From Actinacidiphila yanglinensis (GTDB lineage Bacteria > Actinomycetota > Actinomycetes > Streptomycetales > Streptomycetaceae): a stretch of 64,000 nt of DNA. The position numbers and the translations under genes were made by a program. The notes under the pieces were generated by a model. The model was not told the origin of the DNA and ran no database searches. It worked only from the letters and a program-made list of their open reading frames with translations. Of this stretch, positions 25,910 through 35,093 are shown piece by piece; position 1 is the stretch's first letter; every line of letters starts with the position of its first letter. The DNA lies in assembly GCF_900107965.1 (NCBI RefSeq), contig NZ_FNVU01000013.1, positions 166,713 through 230,712 of the forward strand. Direction: 5' to 3'.

Positions 25910-26095
25910 CAAGATCCGGGCCGCCCACGGACCGGCGGCTCTCCGCACGCCTCCGAACCATTGTCTCTGCTGGTCAAGCCGGGAACACGCGCCGCGCCAC
26001 CAGCAGAAGAAGAACTCCTCGCCTCGTCCTCCCCGAAGAAGCTCAGCTTCTTCCAAAGCTCCCGTCGCGCCCGACCTGGCCCGACGCCAGGTCGG
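25910..26095 (+). pseudogene. Second decayed aldehyde dehydrogenase 3' end plus terminator (copy B)
   Basis: Bases 26001-26053 match the 3' end of the 12651-14168 gene at 48 of 54 positions, with one base deleted so the frame shifts. The left end (25910-25940) is closer to copy A (both start CAAGATCCGGGCC). CCGACCTGGC (26071-26080) and its complement (26086-26095) form a hairpin downstream, so again gene tail and terminator go together. The rest of the gap 25764-26243 shows no gene. Confidence 0.65.
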
Positions 26096-26243
26096 CTGCT
26101 TGGCGCTTCAGTGAACGGATCTCGTGGACGCTCCCGTCGTCGCTCCGCTCCTTCCACGGCGGCACCACTGCGCCCCTGACGCTGAGCAGGCCCCACCCGA
26201 TCTCCGGTAACCGGGAGGCATGGCGCGGCGCGGCAGCGGGAGG

Positions 26244-26990
26244 TCAGATACCGAGGTAGCTGCGTCGCACCTGGGGGTCGGCTCGCAACTCCTTCGTGCT
26301 CCCCTCGGTGACGACCTCCCCGCTCTCGACGACCAGGCAGCGGCTGGTCGCTCCGAAGGCGAGTTCGGCGTTCTGCTCGACGAGGAGCAGGCTCAGACCG
26401 GCCCCGCACAGGTTCAGCAGGATGGCGAGGGTGTCGTCGACGAGCTTGGGCGACAGTCCCATGGAAGGTTCGTCGAGGAGAATGAGGTCGGGCTTGGACA
26501 TCAGGGCCCTGCCGATGGCGAGCATCTGCTGCTGGCCTCCGGAGAGTGCGCCGGCGGGTCGCTGGCGCATCTCGCCGAGGACGGGGAACTGCTCGTAAAT
26601 GCCGTCCAGTTCGAGTTTCTGGCTGCGGCCCCATCCTTTGCTGTAGGCGCCGAGCATGAGGTTCTTCTCCACCGACAGACCCGAGAAGACGTGGCGTCCT
26701 TCGGGAACGTAGCCGATGCCGTGGCGGACCATGTTGCGGGCAGGGGTGCGTCGCAGGTCGGATTCGCCGAAGCTCAGAGTGGAGGCGGTTCGCGGGACAA
26801 GTCCCATGAGGGCCCGCAGCGTGGAGGTCTTGCCGGCTCCGTTGGCCCCGATGATGCCGACGGCTTCGCCGGGTTCGACGGTGAAACTGACCGAGCGGAC
26901 GGCTTGGACACCGCCGTAGCGGACGCACAGGTCCTCCACCTGGAGGGCGGCAGAGACCCTGGAGGAGGGCTGCGAAAGGGTGGTGCTCAC
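26244..26990 (-). CDS. livF: Branched-chain-type ABC transporter ATP-binding protein LivF
   Basis: A protein of 248 residues. Walker A GANGAGKT, LivF-type YVPEGRHVFSGLSVEKNL, signature ALSGGQQQMLAIGRAL and Walker B LILLDEPSMGLSP are all present. It powers, together with LivG, uptake through the HAAT-family permease. GTG 26990 overlaps the stop of the upstream gene (GTGA), indicating translational coupling. Last gene of a leftward operon that begins with an aldehyde dehydrogenase and a ThDP enzyme, so the cargo is probably a carboxylic or aromatic acid rather than leucine (inference). Confidence 0.95.
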   Translation of the reverse strand: MSTTLSQPSSRVSAALQVEDLCVRYGGVQAVRSVSFTVEPGEAVGIIGANGAGKTSTLRALMGLVPRTASTLSFGESDLRRTPARNMVRHGIGYVPEGRHVFSGLSVEKNLMLGAYSKGWGRSQKLELDGIYEQFPVLGEMRQRPAGALSGGQQQMLAIGRALMSKPDLILLDEPSMGLSPKLVDDTLAILLNLCGAGLSLLLVEQNAELAFGATSRCLVVESGEVVTEGSTKELRADPQVRRSYLGI

Positions 26991-28825
26991 GCGTGTTCCT
27001 CCGATCCGAGCGCGGCGGGCTCGTCTTCGACGGTGGGGGTGTTTTGGGCTGCCCGCCCGAGATAGGCCTCGATGACCTGGGGGTTGGCGGCCACCTCGGT
27101 GGGCAGGCCGTCGGCGATGACCTGCCCCGCTGCCAGCACGGTGACCCGTCCGCACAGGGACATGACCAGGCTCATGTCGTGTTCGATGATCACGACGGTG
27201 GTTCCGCTGTCCCGGATGGAGCCGACAATCTCGGCGAGCTGGGCCTTCTCGGCGCCGTTGAGGCCGGCCGCGGGCTCGTCCAGGAGGAGCAGTCGGGGGT
27301 GGGCCGACATGGCCCGGGCGAGTTCGACCCTGCGCTGGATGCCGTAGGGCAGGGAGTAGGGGATGGCATCGGCGAAGGGCGCCAGGCCGAACCGGTCGAG
27401 GAGTTGTTCGGCCTCCGCGCGCAGGAATTTCTCGCCGTGCTGGACTCCGAAAGGCCACAGCACGTAGCGCCAGGCCCAGCGCGTGGGTGTGCGGTCGAGG
27501 GCGGTCAGGAGGTGTTCGCGGACCGTGAGGTTACGGAAGAGGCGCAGGTTCTGGAAGGTCCGCGCCATGCCGAGGTGGGCGAGCCGGTTGGGCCTCATGC
27601 CCACGATCCGGGTGCCGCCGAACCGCACGGTCCCCCCGGAGGCGTGGTACAGACCGCTGATGACGTTGAACAGGGTGGTCTTGCCCGATCCGTTGGGCCC
27701 GACGATGCCTCGGATCTCGCCTTCGTGGACGGTCAGCGAGACCTGGTCCAACGCGGTCAGGCCCTTGAAACGCATGGTGACCCCGTCCAGGTCCAGCAGT
27801 ACGCCTTCTCCCGCCGAGGTGGTGGCGGCCGCATCGTACGGCTGGAACTGACCTAGCGTCAGGGAGGTTCCCCCGGTGCTGTGGCGGCGCAGGCGGAGCA
27901 GTTGGGAGGGAACGCCGGCCAGTCCGGTGGGGAGGAAGACGACCATGAGGACGACGACGCTTCCGTAGCCGAGCTGGGAGTACGTGGACAGGTCGGTGAG
28001 CTCGTTCTGGACGATGGACAGCACCAGAGCGCCGACGACGCATCCCCACAGGCTCTGGCGGCCGCCGATGACGACCATCGCCAGCAACAGGAACATGTTG
28101 CTCGTGCTGAACGTCTCCGGAGCGACGAAGCGGATGAGTCCCGCGTAGAGGACGCCGGCGACACCTCCGTAGACGCCCGCCAGGAGGAAGGAGGTCATAC
28201 GCAGGACGGGAATGGAGGCGCCCAGCGAGCCTGCTGCGAGGGAGTCGTCACGCATGGCACGCAGGCGTCGGCCGAGTCGGGTGCGGACGACGAACAGTCC
28301 GAAGGCCAGGCCCAGGGTGAAGACGACCAGTTCCAGGTAGTAGTAGAGGTAGTCGCTGGACAGGTCGACGCTACCGAGCGGGGGGACCGGGATGCCGGGG
28401 ATGCCGGAGCCGCTGCCGGCGATGGAGGCGTTGGTGACCCAGTTCAGGAAGGCCAGGGACAGGCCCAGGGTGACGATGCCGAGGTAGTGGGACTGGACCC
28501 GCAGGGCCGGCAGCCCGACGATCAGCCCGATCAGGGCGGAGGCGAGGACGGCAAGAACGGCAGCCGCCCAGAAGCCCAGGTGGTTGTGGGTGGTGAGGAT
28601 CGCCGTGGTGTAGGCGCCGACGCCGAGGAAGGCGACCTGGGCGAGATTGATCTGACCCGCGATGCCCATGACCAGTCCCTGGCCCACGGCGAGGACGGCG
28701 TAGACGAGCGCGGTGTCCAGGATGTGCATCTCGTAGCTGCCGACGCTGTACGGGACGAACCAGGCGATCACCAGCAGGACGGTGTAGGCACCGGGACGGG
28801 CGAGGCGGTGATTGAGGAGGCTCAT
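26987..28825 (-). CDS. Fused ABC transporter permease (LivM) and ATPase (LivG)
   Basis: A protein of 612 residues. Residues 1 to about 310 form a LivM permease with roughly nine hydrophobic segments and the typical GQGLVMGIAGQINLAQVAFL motif. A linker (about 310-345) leads to a LivG ATPase with Walker A GIVGPNGSGKTTLFNVISGL, family signature LPYGIQRRVELARAMSAHP and Walker B RLLLLDEPAAGLNGAEK. M-G fusions are known in HAAT transporters. Overlaps both neighbours by 4 nt. Acts in the cytoplasmic membrane with LivH and LivF. Confidence 0.95.
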   Translation of the reverse strand: MSLLNHRLARPGAYTVLLVIAWFVPYSVGSYEMHILDTALVYAVLAVGQGLVMGIAGQINLAQVAFLGVGAYTTAILTTHNHLGFWAAAVLAVLASALIGLIVGLPALRVQSHYLGIVTLGLSLAFLNWVTNASIAGSGSGIPGIPVPPLGSVDLSSDYLYYYLELVVFTLGLAFGLFVVRTRLGRRLRAMRDDSLAAGSLGASIPVLRMTSFLLAGVYGGVAGVLYAGLIRFVAPETFSTSNMFLLLAMVVIGGRQSLWGCVVGALVLSIVQNELTDLSTYSQLGYGSVVVLMVVFLPTGLAGVPSQLLRLRRHSTGGTSLTLGQFQPYDAAATTSAGEGVLLDLDGVTMRFKGLTALDQVSLTVHEGEIRGIVGPNGSGKTTLFNVISGLYHASGGTVRFGGTRIVGMRPNRLAHLGMARTFQNLRLFRNLTVREHLLTALDRTPTRWAWRYVLWPFGVQHGEKFLRAEAEQLLDRFGLAPFADAIPYSLPYGIQRRVELARAMSAHPRLLLLDEPAAGLNGAEKAQLAEIVGSIRDSGTTVVIIEHDMSLVMSLCGRVTVLAAGQVIADGLPTEVAANPQVIEAYLGRAAQNTPTVEDEPAALGSEEHA

Positions 28826-29691
28826 GCGCGGCTGACCGTCCTTTCTCCGAACAGGCCGGTGGGCCGGATCATGACCAGGACGGCGAAGACGAGGAAGGTG
28901 ACCAGATCGGAGTAGCCGTGGAAGTGGCCCGCGGAGAAGGAGCTGAGCAGACCGATGACGACTCCGCCGATCACGGCACCGGGAATGGAGCCGAAGCCTC
29001 CGAGGATCGCGGCGGCGAAACCGTCGATGCCGATCGACCCGCCCATGGAGGGGCTCACGTAGAGCAGGGGGCCGACCAGCGCGCCGGCGAGGGCGGCGAG
29101 GCCGGCGCCGATCGAGAAGGCGATGGCGTTGCTCCGGCCGACGTTGATGCCGGCTGCCGAGGCGGCGTCGTAGTCCATGGCGACGGCCTGCATGGCGATG
29201 CCGCGGCGGGTGCGTTCGAGGAACAGGGTAAGCGCGATCATGGCGACGATGGCGACGCCCACGACGACGAGGTCGTAGGTGGGGATGGACGCGCCGAGCA
29301 GGTGGAGCGGTGGGGTGTCGACCGGCGAGGGGACGGCCCGCCCGGTGGCTCCCCAGATGAGGGTGGCCAGGGCTTCGAGGACGATGCCGAAGCCGATGGT
29401 CCCGATGAGCATCAGGTCGAAGTCCTTGCCCTCCAGGGGGCGGAGCATGCGCTCGATCACCAGGCCGATCAGCCCGGTGATCACCATGGCGGCGACGACG
29501 GCGACGGCAAAGGGCAGGTGCTCGGACATGGTGAAGGTGGACGCGACGTATGCGCCGATCATCAGGACGTCGGCGTGGGCGAAGTTGACCAGGCCCATGG
29601 TGCGGTAGACGAGCGCGAAGCCGAGTGCGACGAGCGCGTAGACGGCTCCCAGGCTCAGGCCGCCCACCAGCGTCTGCAGGAAGACTTGCAT
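28822..29691 (-). CDS. livH: Branched-chain-type ABC transporter permease LivH
   Basis: A protein of 289 residues. Hydrophobic throughout with about eight membrane segments; family motifs LGAVYALVALGFALVYRTMG and NFAHADVLMIGAYVA near the N-terminus, and DGFAAAILGGFGSIPGAVIG near 220-240. It forms the membrane channel with the LivM half of the next gene. Start ATG 29691; ATGA overlap with the downstream gene. Confidence 0.95.
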   Translation of the reverse strand: MQVFLQTLVGGLSLGAVYALVALGFALVYRTMGLVNFAHADVLMIGAYVASTFTMSEHLPFAVAVVAAMVITGLIGLVIERMLRPLEGKDFDLMLIGTIGFGIVLEALATLIWGATGRAVPSPVDTPPLHLLGASIPTYDLVVVGVAIVAMIALTLFLERTRRGIAMQAVAMDYDAASAAGINVGRSNAIAFSIGAGLAALAGALVGPLLYVSPSMGGSIGIDGFAAAILGGFGSIPGAVIGGVVIGLLSSFSAGHFHGYSDLVTFLVFAVLVMIRPTGLFGERTVSRA

Positions 29692-29755
29692 GACTTCCCT
29701 TTCGGTGGACCGCCCGGCCCTTGCGGGCCAGGTCGGCGCGGGGCGGTGGCGGAGG

Positions 29756-30919
29756 TCAGCTGGCGGCGGCGAGCTGGCCGCTCTTGACGATGCCGATCTT
29801 GGTGGCGAAGATTCCGACGCCGGTGGCGTCGAAGGAGAAGTTCCCCAGCAGTCCCTGGTAGTTGGTGGCCCGGATGGCGTCGGCGAGCTTCTTGCCGGTG
29901 GCGACGTGGCTGTTCTTCAGTGCGGTCAGCACGATCGAGGTGCCGTCGTAGGCCTTCGCGCCGTGCAGCTCGGCCGTCTGCTTGTAGGCGGCCTGATAGG
30001 CGGCGGCGAAGGACTTGCTCTGCGCGGTGGCCTCGTTGTTGAGGTACGGCGAGGAGACGATGGTGCCTTCGGCGTGGGCGGCGCCCGCGGTGCTGATGTA
30101 GACCGGGGTGCCCTGGGGGGCAGCGCCGGCGAAGGGGGCGGTGATCCCCAGGGAGCGCGCCTGCTTGACGATCAGCCCGGCCTCGACTTCCTCGGATCCG
30201 ATGAAGACGACCTGGGGGTTGGTCTTCTTGATGGTGGTCAGGGCGGCGGAGAAGTCGATCTGGTTGGTGGTGACGACCTGGTCGGTGGTCGGGGACAGGC
30301 CGCGCTTCTTCAGCTCGGCGAGGAAGGCGTCGTGTTCCCCCTTGCCGTAGGAGCCGTTGTTGGTGATCATCGCGACCTTCTTCAGGCCCTTGGTGTCGAT
30401 CACGTACTTGGCCAGCGTGGCGTCGTAGGTGGTACTGGTCGGCCCGTTGAGGAACACGAAGGGGTCTTTGGAGGCGATGATCTGCGGCGACTGACCGGAG
30501 GTGATGTTGGGTATCTGCGCCGACTGCAGGGTTGGCTCCATCGCCACCGTCACACCGCTCTCGGCGGTGCCGATCATGGCTGCGTACCCCTGGCTGGCGA
30601 GCTTGCTGGCGATGTTGGTGCCGGTGGTCGGGTCGCCCTTGTCGTCGAACAGGTGCAGCTGGATCTTGCGGCCGTCGATGCCGCCCTTGGCGTTCCACTG
30701 GTCCACGGCGAGCTTGGCGCCCTTGTACTCCCAGGCGCCCAGCGCGCTGTTCTCGCCGCTCTGCGCGTCCACGACCGCGATCTTGATGGGCGCGGAGGAG
30801 TCGCCGCCGGAGGACGAGTTGCTCTTGTCGGACGGGGCCGAGCAGGCTGCGGCGGCTGCCAGGCACAGCACGACCGAACTGACGGCGAGGGTGGTGCGGC
30901 TGCTGCGGGTGGTGTGCAT
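29756..30919 (-). CDS. Substrate-binding lipoprotein of the branched-chain-type ABC importer
   Basis: A protein of 387 residues. Signal sequence with lipobox LAAAAAC (Cys26), a Ser/Gly linker, then a type-I periplasmic-binding fold (Peripla_BP_6) opening with PIKIAVVDAQSGENSALGAW and containing NNGSYGKGEHDAFLAELKKR and VVFIGSEEVEAGLIVKQARS. It captures the ligand for the LivHMGF importer. ATG 30919 has AGGTG 6 nt before it. It sits between the ThDP enzyme and permease genes, which ties the unknown ligand to the encoded catabolism. Confidence 0.93.
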   Translation of the reverse strand: MHTTRSSRTTLAVSSVVLCLAAAAACSAPSDKSNSSSGGDSSAPIKIAVVDAQSGENSALGAWEYKGAKLAVDQWNAKGGIDGRKIQLHLFDDKGDPTTGTNIASKLASQGYAAMIGTAESGVTVAMEPTLQSAQIPNITSGQSPQIIASKDPFVFLNGPTSTTYDATLAKYVIDTKGLKKVAMITNNGSYGKGEHDAFLAELKKRGLSPTTDQVVTTNQIDFSAALTTIKKTNPQVVFIGSEEVEAGLIVKQARSLGITAPFAGAAPQGTPVYISTAGAAHAEGTIVSSPYLNNEATAQSKSFAAAYQAAYKQTAELHGAKAYDGTSIVLTALKNSHVATGKKLADAIRATNYQGLLGNFSFDATGVGIFATKIGIVKSGQLAAAS

Positions 30920-30951
30920 CGGTTCACCTCGTTGTGAGACGGGAAGCGGGG

Positions 30952-32712
30952 TCACGCGAATCTGCCGTGGTAGATGTCCTTGATGTTCCAGTGACCCGGG
31001 GTGGGGACCGGGGTGTTGACCATGGGCACGTCCAGGACCGCGGGGCGACGGCGCTCGATCGCGGTGTTGAGCGCCTTGGCGAGGTCGTCGGCCGAGGCGA
31101 TGCGGTAGCCGTCCATGCCGCAGGCCTCACCGAGGCCGGCGAAGTCGGGGCTGTACGGGTTGCCGTCGGCGTCGAGGAACTCGCACCCGAAGCCGGTGGA
31201 GAAATTGGCCGCCTGCAGGTCGGCGATGGTGCCGTGCGCGCTGTTGTTCATGACCACGAACAGCACGGGCGCACCCTGCTCGACGGCCATGGGAAGGGCC
31301 GGCAACTGGGCGCTCATGCCGCCGTCCCCGATGAGCGCCACCACCACCCGGTCAGGCTGGGCGAGTTGGACGCCGACTGCGGCGGCCGGGCCGAATCCCA
31401 TGGTGGAGGAGCCGCCGGGAGTGATGAAGCGGCCTTCCTCGGGGAGGTCGTAGCACTGCGCGACGCCGTTCTTGTTCCAGCCGACGTCGGTCACGAGGAT
31501 CGCGTCGGCGGGCAGTGTGGCGCGCAGGTCGGCCAGGATCCGCTCGGGGGCGAGGGGGTAGGCATCGCTGCGGCCGCGTTCCCGGGCGCCGTCGAACACC
31601 TCGCGCCGGGAGACCGCGATCTGCTCGCGCAGCCCTTCGCGGCGTACGGGATCGGGCTGGATCTCGCGCACGGCCCGGTCGATGGCGGCGACCGCGGAGG
31701 CGGCGTCGGCAACGGCTCCGATCTCGACGGGGTAGTTGCGGCCGATCTCGTCGGTGTCGATGTCGATCTGGATGAGCTTGGCCGGGGGGAAGGCCCAGGT
31801 GTACTCGGGTTCCCAGGAGCTGGAGTCCGTCTCGGCGAAGCGGGTGCCCAGCGCGAGGACCACGTCGGCCTCGCGGGTGCTGCGATTGGCCAGCTCGCTT
31901 CCCCAGAAGCCGGTGATGCCCATCAGCAGGGGGTGCTGGTCGGGCAGCGTGCCCTTCCCCATCAGCGAGTGGGCGATCGGCAGGTCCAGATGCTCGGCCA
32001 ACGAGATCATCGCGGCGCGGCCGGCCGCGCCGCGCAGGCCGCCGCCCACATACACCAGTGGATGCCGGGCCTCGACCATCAACTGGGCGATGCGGTGCGC
32101 CGTACCGGTCGGCAGGTCGGGGATGGCGCTCTCGCCCACCTGGGGGTGGGCGTCCGCGAGTCGCGCCGGGATGTCGCGGTTGAACAGGTCCATGGGGATG
32201 TTCAGCAGCACCGCGCCGGGGCGACCGCTGGTGGCGGTCCAGAAGGCGCGCTCGAGGAACCGCGGCAGGTCCTCGGCCCGGTAGGCGTTCCAGACGCGCT
32301 TGACGAAGGGCCGGTAGATGGAGCCCTGGTCGGCGTCCTGGTGGAGGTTGACCTCCTGGTGCGGGTGGCGGCCGTGGTAGTAGGTAGGGATGTCTCCGCT
32401 GATGGCGATGAGCGGGACGGAGTCGAAGCCCGCGGAGGCGACGCCGGTGACCGCGTTCATCATGCCGGGGCCGACGTGGACCAGGACGACACCGGGCTTG
32501 CCGGACGCACGCGCGTATCCGTCGGCCGCGTGGGCGGCGGCCTGCTCGTGTCGCGCGATGACGAACTTGATGGTCGAGCGGGACAAGGCATCCAGCAGGG
32601 CGATGTTGGTGTGCCCGCATGTGCCGAAGACGGTGTCGACGCCGAAGGACTCCAGTTGGCGGGTCAGGGCGTCGGCGGCGCTGATCAGGGCCGGGGCGTT
32701 GGTGTCGGTCAT
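30952..32712 (-). CDS. Thiamine-diphosphate-dependent enzyme (acetolactate synthase/decarboxylase family)
   Basis: A protein of 586 residues, the usual three-domain length. The N-terminal PYR domain carries the catalytic Glu in FVIARHEQAAAHAADGYARA (about residue 55); the central domain has VYVGGGLRGAAGRAA; the PP domain has VVALIGDGGMSAQLPALPMA and the closing VVMNNSAHGTIAD of the ThDP motif. It could be a 2-oxoacid decarboxylase, a carboligase or an oxalyl-CoA decarboxylase relative; position between an aldehyde dehydrogenase and an importer favours decarboxylation of a 2-oxoacid to an aldehyde (inference). It starts 3 nt after the upstream stop. Confidence 0.9.
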   Translation of the reverse strand: MTDTNAPALISAADALTRQLESFGVDTVFGTCGHTNIALLDALSRSTIKFVIARHEQAAAHAADGYARASGKPGVVLVHVGPGMMNAVTGVASAGFDSVPLIAISGDIPTYYHGRHPHQEVNLHQDADQGSIYRPFVKRVWNAYRAEDLPRFLERAFWTATSGRPGAVLLNIPMDLFNRDIPARLADAHPQVGESAIPDLPTGTAHRIAQLMVEARHPLVYVGGGLRGAAGRAAMISLAEHLDLPIAHSLMGKGTLPDQHPLLMGITGFWGSELANRSTREADVVLALGTRFAETDSSSWEPEYTWAFPPAKLIQIDIDTDEIGRNYPVEIGAVADAASAVAAIDRAVREIQPDPVRREGLREQIAVSRREVFDGARERGRSDAYPLAPERILADLRATLPADAILVTDVGWNKNGVAQCYDLPEEGRFITPGGSSTMGFGPAAAVGVQLAQPDRVVVALIGDGGMSAQLPALPMAVEQGAPVLFVVMNNSAHGTIADLQAANFSTGFGCEFLDADGNPYSPDFAGLGEACGMDGYRIASADDLAKALNTAIERRRPAVLDVPMVNTPVPTPGHWNIKDIYHGRFA

Positions 32713-32715
32713 GGG

Positions 32716-34188
32716 CTAGTCCTCACCCCAGATGGAGAGCTGGCGAAGCGTCAGAGTCTTGGTCACGGTGAAGTCGTCGAGCATCCATCGCGGGGACTCG
32801 CGGCCGATCCCGGAGTCCTTCACGCCGCCGAAGGGGATGTGATCGAGGCGGAAGTTGGAGGATCCGTTGACGATGAGGCCGCCGACCTCCAGTTCCCGCC
32901 ACGCGGTGAAGACCTTGGTCAGGTCGTGCGTGAACAGGCCGGCCTGCAGTCCGAAGCGGCTGGTGTTGCACTGGGCCAGCACGTCCGAGAAGTCCTCGTA
33001 GGACGTGACGGCGACCAGCGCTCCGAAGACTTCCTCCGTGATCACGCGGGCGTCCGCGGGCGGTGCGGCGACGATGGTGGGCGCGGCCGTGGCGCCGTCG
33101 CGGGTACCGCCGAGGAGGATCCGTGCGCCGGCGGCGCGTGCCTCTTCGGCCCAGGTGACCACGCGTTCGGCGGCGGCATCGGCCACCATGGCGCCGACAT
33201 CGGTGGTCTCGTCGAGGGGGTCACCGACCTTGAGCGCGCTGACCTGGGCGGTGAAAGCGTCGAGGAACTCGTCGTAGCGAGAGGAGTGCACGTAGACGCG
33301 CTGCACGGATATGCAGCTCTGTCCGGAGTTGCTGTACCCGGTGCGAGCGCACACGGCTGCGGCGGACGGGATGTCGGCGTCGTCGCAGACGATGGTGGCG
33401 GCGTTGCCACCCAGTTCCAGGACGGTGCGGCGTGGTCCTGCGGCTCGGGCGACCGCAGCTCCGGCGGCGGAGGATCCGGTGAAACTGATGGCGTCGATCC
33501 GCGGGTCCGAGGCGAGCGCGGCCCCGATGTCCGCTCCCCCGTGCAGGAGTTGCACGGCTTCCAGGGGCATCCCGGCGTCCAGCAGGAGGCGGACCACCGC
33601 CGCGGACGCGGCCGGGGCCTGGGGCGGCGGCTTGACCACGGTGGTGTTCCCCGCGGCGAAGGCCGCACCGAGCTTGTGGGCGAGTAGGTTGGCGGGGGCG
33701 TTGAAGGGGGTGATGGCCAGCACCACGCCTACGGGGGCCCGGTACGTCAGGGATGTGTTGCCGATGCCCCGCTCCCAACCGGCCACCGGCAGGACCTCAC
33801 CGGACAGTCGGCGGGCCTCGGCCGCGCAGACGCTGAAGGTGTCGGCGACGCGGAGGATCTCGCCGGAACCGTCCTTGACGGGCTTGCCGAGTTCCAGGGC
33901 GAGCAGCCGTGCCAGTTCCGGGCGGCGCTCGAGGGCGAGGGCCGCGGCGCGCTCCAGAACGGCGGCCCGGGTGGCGGGTGCGAGGGAGGCAATCCTGACG
34001 CGCGCCGCGCGGGCGTACTCAAGGGCCTCGTCAACCTCTTCCAAAGTGGTCGAACGAGCCCGGCTGACGGTCCATCGGACGTAGGGGCCGGTTCGCTCGA
34101 ACCAGTCGCCCTTCTCCCTCCACTCGCCAGCTATCAGCGCCGGTGCATCGATGGGAGGGGGAACTTCGCTGTCGTTCGGATGAATCAT
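32716..34188 (-). CDS. Aldehyde dehydrogenase
   Basis: A protein of 490 residues. Motifs: APVGVVLAITPFNAPANLLA, FTGSSAAGAAV, general-base Glu in TVLELGGNAAT, nucleophile Cys in GYSNSGQSCISVQRVY and the C-terminal IPFGGVKDSGIGRESPRW. Sequence style is of glyceraldehyde-3-phosphate/lactaldehyde-type ALDHs (DUF1487-free, short C-terminus). GGAGG lies 5 nt before ATG 34188. First gene of the leftward operon, directly followed by the ThDP enzyme, suggesting that it oxidises the aldehyde the latter makes (inference). Confidence 0.93.
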   Translation of the reverse strand: MIHPNDSEVPPPIDAPALIAGEWREKGDWFERTGPYVRWTVSRARSTTLEEVDEALEYARAARVRIASLAPATRAAVLERAAALALERRPELARLLALELGKPVKDGSGEILRVADTFSVCAAEARRLSGEVLPVAGWERGIGNTSLTYRAPVGVVLAITPFNAPANLLAHKLGAAFAAGNTTVVKPPPQAPAASAAVVRLLLDAGMPLEAVQLLHGGADIGAALASDPRIDAISFTGSSAAGAAVARAAGPRRTVLELGGNAATIVCDDADIPSAAAVCARTGYSNSGQSCISVQRVYVHSSRYDEFLDAFTAQVSALKVGDPLDETTDVGAMVADAAAERVVTWAEEARAAGARILLGGTRDGATAAPTIVAAPPADARVITEEVFGALVAVTSYEDFSDVLAQCNTSRFGLQAGLFTHDLTKVFTAWRELEVGGLIVNGSSNFRLDHIPFGGVKDSGIGRESPRWMLDDFTVTKTLTLRQLSIWGED

Positions 34189-34242
34189 GCGTCCTCCGTT
34201 GGAACCGCTAGACGGAACAAGTGGACCGCTGTGCAGACTCCG

Positions 34243-34253
34243 AGTACGGTACT
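34243..34253. promoter_or_regulatory. Palindrome in the divergent promoter region
   Basis: AGTAC-G-GTACT lies between the leftward catabolic operon and the rightward IclR operon; GGAAC is also directly repeated at 34201 and 34214. Candidate IclR sites only. Confidence 0.3.
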
Positions 34254-34312
34254 GATCGACAAGACGGCCGACAAGCCAGCAGAGGTAAGAAGTTGAGGGC
34301 GGTGACGGAAGT

Positions 34313-35077
34313 TTGAGTACGGATGAGGCACAGGGCGTTCGGAGTGTCCAGAGAGCGCTCGACATCATGGGACTCTTGACGGAGGAACGACCATCGGTCA
34401 CTCTGCGAGAGATCACCGAGGCGACGGGGCTGGCCAAAACCACCGTGCTGCGGATCGTGCAGACCCTGGAGCAGAACGGCATGCTCTGGGCGACCGACGG
34501 CGGGTACATGGCGGGCCCGGGACTCTGGCGGTGGGCGCATCTGGCCCGCTTCAGCTGGGAGTTGCCCCCGGAGACACGCAAGGTCATCAGGGACCTGGCG
34601 GCCGAGCTGCGCGAGACCGTGAACCTGTACATGGTTCGCGGCGTCCACCGCGTGGTGGTCGCCCAGCAGGAGAGCCCTCAGCCGTTGCGGCACGTCGTGC
34701 ACGTCGGCGACGAGTTGCCGTTGTGGATGGGCGCGGCGTCGAAGATCTTGCTGCAAAGCGCCTCCGAGGATCAGTTGGCCCGGGTCGCCGCCACGTCTCC
34801 CTACGGGCCCAGCCATGTCCGGCGGCTGCAGGAGTGGATCGACGAGGCCTCGCACAACGGGTGGGCCGTCAGCCACGGCGAGCGTGACCAGGGACTGTCC
34901 GCGGTGGCGGTTCCCATCCGCGGCAGGTCGGGTTCGGTGGTCGCCGCTCTGTCGCTGAGCGGCCCGTCGGTGAGGTTCACCGACGAAGCGGTGACGCGCT
35001 TCGCCGGCGAACTCACCCGGGCCGCCCAGCACGTCTCAGAGCGCGGGTTCGACCACCCCTACGCGGCAGCGATGTAA
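34313..35077 (+). CDS. IclR-family transcriptional regulator
   Basis: A protein of 254 residues. Winged helix RSVQRALDIMGLLTEERPSV then EITEATGLAKTTVLRIVQTL, followed by the IclR effector domain (LWRWAHLARFSWELPPETRK, GAASKILLQSASEDQLARV, AVAVPIRGRSGSVVAALSLS). The only in-frame start near the domain is TTG 34313, preceded by GGAAG; an unusual but acceptable start. IclR proteins commonly govern aromatic and carboxylic acid catabolism. Encoded head-to-head with the importer operon and 16 bp before the CoA-transferase gene, so it probably controls both. Confidence 0.9.
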   Translation: MSTDEAQGVRSVQRALDIMGLLTEERPSVTLREITEATGLAKTTVLRIVQTLEQNGMLWATDGGYMAGPGLWRWAHLARFSWELPPETRKVIRDLAAELRETVNLYMVRGVHRVVVAQQESPQPLRHVVHVGDELPLWMGAASKILLQSASEDQLARVAATSPYGPSHVRRLQEWIDEASHNGWAVSHGERDQGLSAVAVPIRGRSGSVVAALSLSGPSVRFTDEAVTRFAGELTRAAQHVSERGFDHPYAAAM

Positions 35078-35093
35078 GGAAGGAGCACGCCAA

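Noticed and set aside
26010..26150. IS3-type OrfA-like text on the minus strand (EIRSLKRQAADL, WKKLSFF)
   Set aside because: The two pieces are in different frames, and the second is the complement of the aldehyde dehydrogenase tail repeat; too weak to call a transposase relic.
30934..33687. Open frame of over 900 codons opposite the ThDP enzyme and aldehyde dehydrogenase genes
   Set aside because: Shadow of the third-position GC bias in the real genes; no recognisable motif or ribosome site.
34201..34218. GGAACCGCTAGACGGAAC as an IclR palindrome
   Set aside because: The arms are directly, not invertedly, repeated, so it is not a palindrome.
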